Below are positions 33,586 to 42,500 of a stretch of DNA of 64,000 nucleotides, in pieces (position 1 is the first letter of the stretch; every line of letters begins with the position of its first letter). A program made the position numbers and the translations under genes. The DNA lies in NCBI GenBank assembly GCA_910576335.1, contig CAJTIU010000001.1, positions 310,001 to 374,000 on the forward strand. Direction: 5' to 3'. The notes beneath the pieces were generated by a model. The model made no database searches. It had not been told where the DNA came from and saw nothing but the letters and a program-made list of their open reading frames with translations. This DNA comes from Lachnospiraceae bacterium (GTDB taxonomy: Bacteria; Bacillota; Clostridia; Lachnospirales; Lachnospiraceae).

Positions 33586-36500
33586 ATCACCTCCTGCTTT
33601 GGGCTGCGCTCCATGCCGGAGGACACCGGCACGGGACGCTCATATTCTTTCAAAGATTTTAGTATGGAGGGTTTTCCGGCGGGGGCATCCTTACTGCCGG
33701 AGCCTTCCGGCACGGGTTCCCGCTCCTGGCTTTCCTTTTCTGTTCCCCGCCCTTTTTCCTCATTGTCAAGGACAGTATTCAGTTCCGCAAGCAGCGCAGA
33801 TTTCTCGGCCAGTTCCTCCTCCTGGGGGAACGGCCTGCTAGCTTCCTCTTTCGCGCTTTCCAACTCTGTATAGAGCCGCTTTAAATTTTGCTCATGGTTC
33901 GTAAGGCTCTGCGGGATTTTCTCCAGGGCATTGTTTATGCGGGAGATGTTCCCTACTATGTCACTGGAAAGCTCCGCCGTATGGGTCAGGTGCTGCTTCA
34001 TAGTCACTTTGAATGCTGAACCATCAAAACAGAGTTTCATGGGGAATCCCCGGTATGTGCCAAGTTCCATATCCTTGTCCGGCTCATCCATCAGCCTGCA
34101 AGCCGCTACAATGGCCTGCCCCGCCTCCTTTCGGTCTGTATATACCGTACCCATCACTTCCATAGAAAACGCGTCCTCTTTAACCGGGTGCGTCTCCAGG
34201 AGCGGCAGGTCTGCTTTCAGGCAGTCGATCAGCAGTTCCATCTCCTTTATCTTGTTGGGGTAGTAGCCCCGTACTTTGTCCTGCATTTCGTATTGCTGCG
34301 CCGAATGGTTGGCTTTGAGCATTTTCAGCTTCGTTACCTGGATATCCAAGTCCATTTTTTGCTTGATCCTGGGATCGCCGGTAGCCAGCATTTTTACCTC
34401 AGCGTAAGAAAGGGCGGTAGCGTCCACGTCCTCAATAGATCTCGCCGGGGATTTACTGGTCATGATCTGCCCAATAAATTTCTGCTTCGATTCCACCAGC
34501 CCCCAGGTGTAAGCGTCAAAGGTTCCCTTTGTCACATACCGGAATATCTTTACATGGTCATTTTCATTTCCCCTCCGGACGATACGGCCCGCCCGCTGTT
34601 CCAGATCCGCAGGCCGCCAGGGACAGTCCAGGTCATGGGAAGCGACAAGTTTTGTCTGCACGTTGGTCCCTGCGCCCATTTTCTGTGTGCTTCCTAAGAG
34701 GACGCGCACCTGACCGCTGCGGACTTTCGCGAACAACTCCGCTTTCTGGTTCTCCGTATTCGCACTATGGATAAACGCGATTTCCTCTGCCGGGATCCCT
34801 TTTCCGATCAATTTTTTCCTGATGTCGTCGTAAACACTGGCTTCCATCACGGCTTCCTCTGCCGTGCCTGCTTCTTTCCCTTCTTCCCCTGTTTCATTCT
34901 CCTTCCCGTTTTCTTTTTGGGCTTCCGGCTTTCCTTTTGGTGTCGAGAGGTCAGAAAAAATCAGCTGTGTGCCTTTTGAAGGTGTGCTTTCCTGCCAGAT
35001 CCAAAATACGTTCTCCACACAGGCGTTTACTTTACTGCCTGGATCATCTCCCAAAAGGGGGTTCATGATGCGCTGGTCTAAGGCCAGTTTCCGCCCATCC
35101 GATGTGATCTTAAGCATATTATCCAAACTTGGGTCAATCTTTTCCGTCCGTATCCGCTCCGCACGTTCCGCAAGCCCCTGTACCATCTTTTTCTGTGCCT
35201 CGCTGGGTTCGGTCTGGACTGTGACATACTCTACCTCCGGCACGGGAAGTTTCAGCATATCCGCAGTTTGGATATCCGCGGCCTCCTTCCAGAGGTTCAT
35301 CAGTTCCGGCAGGTTATAAAACCTGGCAAAACGTGTCTTTAAGCGGAACCCGGTCCCCTCCGGCTTTAATTCCACCGCCGCCACCTGCTCCCCGAATGTC
35401 GCCGCCCAGTTGTCGAAATGTTTCAAGCTGTGCATATTCCCTATGCTGTCCTGGTATCCCTGTTCCAGCATACTGTACTGGAGATAGCGCATCATGGTAT
35501 ACAACTCTACCATCGAATTGCTTACCGGGGTTCCGGTAGCGAAAACCACGCCGCGCCCGCCAGTAATCTCATCCAGGTAGCGGCACTTGGCGAACATATC
35601 ACTGGATTTCTGTGCCTTTGTCTGGCTGATCCCGGCCACGTTCCGCATTTTTGTATGCATATAAAGGTTTTTAAAACCGTGCGCTTCGTCCACAAAAAGG
35701 CGGTCTATGCCTAATTCCTCGAAATAAACTGTGTCGTCTTTTTTCTTGTCGTATAGCTTTTTCAGTTCGGCATTCAGGCTCTTTTTTGTGCGTTCCAGCT
35801 GCTTGATAGTGAACTTTTCTTCTTTATTTATCTTTGCTTCCGTAATCGCGTCCACAATCTCATCAATCTGATCCTCAATGATAGCCTTCTGCCGTTCCGG
35901 GGATATGGGGATCTTCTCGAACTGCGAATGCCCGATGATAACCGCGTCGTAGTCCCCGGTAGAGATACGGGCGCAGAACTTCTTCCGGTTCCTCGGCTCA
36001 AAATCTTTTTTTGTCGCCACCAGCACATTCGCGCCAGGGTAGAGCGCCATGAAATCGCCGCCCCATTGTTCCGTCAGGTGGTTTGGCACGACGATCAGGG
36101 ACTTCCTGCACAATCCCAGCCTCTTACTTTCCATGGCGGCGGCCACCATTTCAAAGGTTTTGCCCGCCCCGACCACATGGGCCAGCAGGCTGTTCCCCCC
36201 GTAAAGGATACGGGCGACGGCGTTCCTCTGGTGGGCTTCCAGCCGGATCTCCGGATTCATGCCGATAAAATTGATATGCTTCCCGTCATATTCACGGGGC
36301 CGCATGGAATTGAATATCCGGTTATAGGTGGCGCACAAGTCAGCGCGGCGGTCCGGGTCTTTGAATATCCAATCCTGAAACGCTTCCTTTATGGCTTCCT
36401 GTTTCTGCTGTGCGATTGCCGTTTCTTTCTCATTCAGGACACGGATTTCCTTGCCTTCCTCGTCATAATGGGTATCAAATATCTGGACGCTCCTCTGGTT

Positions 36501-39500
36501 CAGGCTGGCTTCCAAAATCGCATAGGCGTTGATGCGCTTTGTCCCGTATGTGTTCCAGACACGGGTGTTTGTCCGGCTGTCCTCGCTTTTTCCCCGGATG
36601 CTCCATTCGCCGCTGACATCGGAGTAGACAATATTCATTTTTTTGTCCTGCAAATAGCCGGGTGTCTGGAACAGGCTGAACATGAACTGCTTATAATACT
36701 TCGTGTCAATCCATGGAGAACCAATGCGGGCGCTGATTTCAGGGGCAGTCAGGTCTTTTGGCTGCACTTTTTCCAAATATTCCGCATTAACGGCAAATTC
36801 CGGGTACTTTTCCGCTGCCAAACGGGCTTTTTCCAGTTTTAACCGCACATTCCCAGAAAGATACTCGTCCGCTGCCTGCCAGCCTTTCTGCCAGTGATCT
36901 CCTCCGGCCTCCATGTCAAACGGCCCGCTGTCCGGGTCTTTGAAAATAATTCCTTTCAGGTCGGAAACGATCTGCGGTATCTTTTCGCTCCCGCCCATCA
37001 GGGAGGCCATGAAGCCAAGATCCACACAGGCACGTTCCCCAATGGATACCCCCAGCGCCTCCACTGCCGTGTCCACGCTTGTTGCCGGCTTCCTGTGCTG
37101 TATGGTACGTTTGCTGAACATATCGGCTTTGCGCTTTAAGTTCCCTTCCTCGTCGATAACCTCTAAAGAGCAGAGCAGGGGGTAGGAGGAATCCTGCCGG
37201 AAGGCAAGCCGGTTCCCGGTACTGTTCAGAACCCCATATTTTTCCTGGAATTTGTCATAAAGCTGGTTGAGTTTTTCCTGTTCCGCCTGGATCTCCTCGT
37301 CACCGGCCCCTTTCATCTGGAGGTCAATGAGTTTTCTCGCACTGTCACGGATCCCGATCATCCCATGGATCCGGGCGGCCTGTGTCTTTCCTGGCTCCAC
37401 CAGCTTCATCCGCGAGTTTTCACGGAAATACAGTTTCCCATTTTTCTCCATAAAGCTGAAATTCCGCACGTCAGGATCCGCCGGTATAGTTTCCGTCCCT
37501 TTCCCTTCCTCCGTATCCGGCGCATCCATGCGCAAAAGCTCCCGGTCTGGCTGGGCGATATGGGTGATCGCCTGGGCAAGCTGTTCTTTTAAGTCAGCCC
37601 CTAGAATCGGCAGGCAGGCGGTTTCCATGGCGTTCCCGTACATATTCTCGGAAAATGCCATGGTTCCCAGCACCATTTCCGGGTGCTGTAAGAAGTAGTT
37701 ATTTATTGGCACACCATCCTGTGTCTGGCCGGTTCCGACCCAATCCGGGAGTTTTTCCGGCGCGCTCCCGCGTTTCTGGAAAAAAAGGATATCCGCTGTG
37801 ACGGAAGTCCCGGCATTGGCTTTAAACGCTGTGTTCGGCAGGCGTACCGCGCCTAGGAGGTCAGCTTTTTTTGCCAGTTCCTCACGCGCCTTGCTGCTCA
37901 TTTTATCCATGGTCCCCTTGCTGATGACAAATGCCGCTACACCGCCCGGTCGCAGCTTATCCAGGGATTTTGTAAGGAAATAATCATGTACAAGCAGGTT
38001 CTGCCGGTCATAGCGTCGGTCATGCACCTTATATTCCCCGAACGGCACATTACCAACAGCAAGATCGAAAAAATCATCTGGGTGGTCAGTGTCCTCGAAG
38101 CCGCTGATGGCGATATCGGCTTTCTGGTAAAGCTGCCTTGCTATGCGCCCTGTCAGGGAATCCAGTTCCACGCCGTAAAGCCTGGCGTTTTGGTATTCTT
38201 CCGGCACAAGGCCAAAAAAATTCCCGATCCCACAGGATGGTTCCAGGATATTCCCAGGCGTGAAGTTCATGCGGCTGACTGCCTCATACATGGCTTTAAT
38301 AACCGTGGGGCTGGTATAGTGGGCGTTTAAGACAGTTTCCTGTGCGGAAGCGTATTCCTCTTTTGTCAAAAGTTCTTTTAATTCCGCGTGTTCCTTCGCC
38401 CATTTTTCATTATTGGGGTCAAATGCCTGCGCAAGCCCGCCCCAGCCCACATATTTGGAGAGTGTCTCCTGCTCCTGCGGGGTAGCAAGCCGGTTTTCTG
38501 CTTCCACCTGTTTCAAGGTACGGATTGCCGCCACATTGTTCTGGTACTTTGTTTTCTGTCCCCCTATGCCTAAATCATCATCCGTGATATGGAAATTTTC
38601 ACGTTTAGAGCCAACGGGGATTTTTTCAATGATAATGTCATATGGCAACCTGGAACCGGTAAATTCCATGCGGTCGCCGCCGTCGATCACGCCGCCTTCA
38701 ATCTCCACTGTTTCCAAGGTCTCTTCTCTGGCGGTGTTTTCCTGCTCCATCGGGACAACACCTTCCCTGGCTCCCTGCATTTCTTCCCACCGGATTTTTT
38801 CATTCAAGTCAGCTTCCAGCTGTTCCTGTATATGTGGTTCCACATAGAAAAGCTGGTCATAATCCAGGAAATTCAGTTCTTCGTCGATCAACTCCCGCAG
38901 GCTTCCATACTGCCGTGTTTCCACACATTTTTCGTCTACATACTGGCTGATGGAGAAATCTTCCAGGTTCACGTCCACCCGGATCTCAAACCCTCCATTA
39001 TCCGTGACACCGTAGCCAAGGCACACTTTTTCCGGATTGCTGAAATCAACGCTGTCCTCATTATACTCGTCTAAACAGAAATCCCCGATCAAACGTTTTG
39101 CTTCTTTTACCTCCGGGCTGTCTGGCAGCGGAGATTCCTTCGTTTCCTGCCTTCTACTGCTTGCAGGCTCATTCTCTATATCCTGCTGCCTGGGCGTTTC
39201 TTCCTGTACAGAAGTTATGATTTCCTGCGCGCTTTCCTTTTCCCATTCCTCCTCTACACACTCCCGCACAAACGATATCGGCTCACTGCGGAAAATGGGG
39301 AACCAGCCCTGCATATCCAGGTCTTTTAAACTCACACGGTCATTTTGGTAATCAACACTGTCAATTTCCATGCGCCGACCGTCAATGGTAAGTTTCATAC
39401 CCAAGGGGATAAAGTCGGCAATATCCCGTTCTTTTATAATGTGGTAGGGCGCAGCCTCACCATGCCCCGGATCCGGTTCGGCGATCACGACGCTATGGCC

Positions 39501-42500
39501 ATGCTCCAGCACCTTCTTTAATGCCACCTGCCAGGACGAAGCTCCGGTGACGGAAGTTTCCCCAAGGCCGGGGATCTCTCTGACCAGCAGTTCCGTACCA
39601 AGGGCAGGGGCGGCGGTTTTCGCGTCCTCACCATAAAACAGGCAGCCGGTGTCTGTCTGGATTCCCACCAGCTTTTCAGGGAACCGCGCTTTCAGGCTCA
39701 GATATTCCTCTACGTTTGGAGCCAGGTCTGCCCCCTCCTGTGCAGGTTTAGCTTCTTTTTCCGCCCCCGTCAAAACCGATGCGAGTTCTCCCTGTACTTC
39801 CTTATCCATAGGCAAATCGGGTTTTCCTTCTTCATAGGAAATCTCTTTTCTGTTTCCATCTACCTCCATGACGGCCCGTTCCGGGAGATATCTCTGTTCT
39901 TCAATGTTACGAAACCATTGGTTTGTAAATCGGTTTAAATCCTTGCGCAGTTTTGGAATCCATTTCCCAGGTTCGGGATAAACCTGCTGGTATAACCCAA
40001 GACCATCCTGCTGATAGGTAAGCGGCTCCAATGTTCCTTTTTCGTGATCAATCCGGAAAGTCATTTCTGGATCTGACATAGAATCGCCGTTTTGCCTGTA
40101 ATAATGTGCTATGGAAATCTCATTGTCACCAAGGGATTCTATATTCAACGGCATCATGGATTCCCCTGCCTGTAACTGCATGGCTGTGTAATTCTGCTTG
40201 AAAAAATCAGGAAACAGCCGCATAAATGCCCGGTAATTCAGTTCCGGTAAAGTCCTTCCTTTCTTCTTATCCTGCGTTTCCGGTTCAACTTTTTCCAGAG
40301 CAGCCCGTTTCTGTACAGAACCCCCCTCTGTTCCTTTTGCCCATTCCGGCATACCCGGTTCACCCGTATGTCGCTCTATCGCATCCCTACTGTCCGTTAC
40401 TATATCCTGATAGGTGTGTTCTAAAATGTCCTCCACCATCCATTCCCGGAACATAGGTAAGGAAAATGCCGCATAGAGATCCGGCTGGCTGTCTGCGATC
40501 TCGTCAATAAAATATTGCAGCTCGTTATTCAGTTCCACCGCCGCGCTGTCATAATCTGTTTCCCGGTCACGCAGGTAACTGTAAAAACTGCTCTGGCGGG
40601 TTGCTTCCAGCAAGGTGGACAGGGCTTCCCTGTACAGGGTTACAGGTGTTTTCAGTTCTGCTTCCAGTGGATTGTCCGCCGGTACTTCCGTATTTTTATC
40701 TGCTCCTTTTTCTTCCGCCAATTCCTGTTCTTTCCTTGGCGGGGTACTGAATACAGGAATGTCCTGGGAAACGGATATATTCGTTTCCACGGTTGCGGCA
40801 ATTTCCCGGATCCGCTCTTTGATGATCTCCGGCAGTCCGTCATCCCAGAACCTAATGTTGCGTTCATCATCTATATGGGCTATCGTCTTATAGTCACCAT
40901 GCGCTTCTTCCAGGCGGTTCCATACGGTCAGGCCGTTGCCCATAAACCCATACCCAATGTCATACTGGGAAAGGATGGTTTCTGCTTCATCCCGCTGTAG
41001 GGTTTCCTCTACCTTGCTGGCAAGGGCTTCCCCACTGGCGGTTTCCTGTCCCAGTTCTTCCCGTGCCGCCTCAAACATCTCATCAGAAACAGCAAGCCCA
41101 TGTCCTTCCAATATTTGGGAAGCCGCTGCCTTAGCGCTTTCCCATTCCTCCTGTCCCTGCCTGCCAGATTCCGCCCCTTCCGTGTTTTCCATAGACGAAA
41201 AATCAAACGAAAGCTGCCCGTCAGATTCTTCCTTTTCCTTTTGGCGCTGCTTTTTCGCCAGTTCCCTCGCGATCGCTTCCAGTTCTCCAAGCGGCTTCTG
41301 CTCCTTTTTCGTGCCAGGCTTTTTTTCTGTTTCCTTTTTTTGCCGTTGCGCTTCCAGTGTTTCCACCGGGAGAGGTGTAAACAGGGAATACTCGCCCCTC
41401 TGGTACGCCGCCATATTGTCGATTGCCCTCTGCATGAGGTTATAATTGCGCTCCTCCGGTGACACGAGCGCAAAGATTTTAACCATATCCTCATACATCG
41501 CCGCGCTTTTCTCCGGGATTTCCAGTGCGTGTAGTATCTGTTTTAGTGCTTCATCGTAACTCCGGTCATAAGGGGAGATATGGCGCTGCCCGTTCGGATC
41601 GCTGGAATAGAAAGACGTGATACCTCTGGCAAGCTGTACTCTTTCGTACTGGGCAGTATACGCCATCTCCGATGGATTCAAGTACCTGCCGTTTTCAATA
41701 AGCGCGCCAATCCGTTTCTGTACCTTATCCCAGCTCATGCGCACAGTGTCATAGCCTTTAAACCCACTGATATCATTTTCACGGGTAAATGTAATTCCTT
41801 TGGAATCATGCCATTCATGGTATCCTGTAGAGCCATAGCCGCCGATCCCATATTCATCACGCAGGAAAACAGTGCGTTCTTTTGCGTCATGACCCTGTAC
41901 AAAATAAGAATAGATCCGCATTTTCCCCTCTGATATGCCACTACCTCTTGTAAGCATACGGTCAATTTCGTCCTCTGTGATAAAACTGGCTCTTGCAGGC
42001 TCATAGTTTTCCACCGCATGGAACTCTTTCCTCTCTACAGCCAGATTGGAAAGTCTGCCAGCCAGGACAGCAGGGTTGGGTTTCATGTGGAATCGCAGGA
42101 GATCCGGATTCGCTTCATATTTAGGGCAAAATGATTCAAGTTCGGATAGCAGCTTCTGCCAGGTTTCCGGGCTTTCCAGGCATTCCGCTATTTTCTCTGT
42201 GCCATCAGGGAATCCCGGAAATCCCAGGTACAGTTCAGACAGGTATGGCAGTTCCCCTGCCTCAATTCCTTCCTGGCTCAGATCCTGCCTCAGAAACCAC
42301 AGCTTTTCCGCCAGTTCCTTGATCTCATTTGCCTGCGCGGCATCCAATGCCTTCTGCCCTGCGTAAGTGCCGTCCTCTAAAAGCCCGGACACCATAGCGG
42401 CTGCTTTTTCCCAAGACACCATGGTACAGCCTGGGATATTGGCAGTGCGCCCCGGCGATATGCGAATCCCTTCTTTGTCAAACCATATGGCATAATCTTT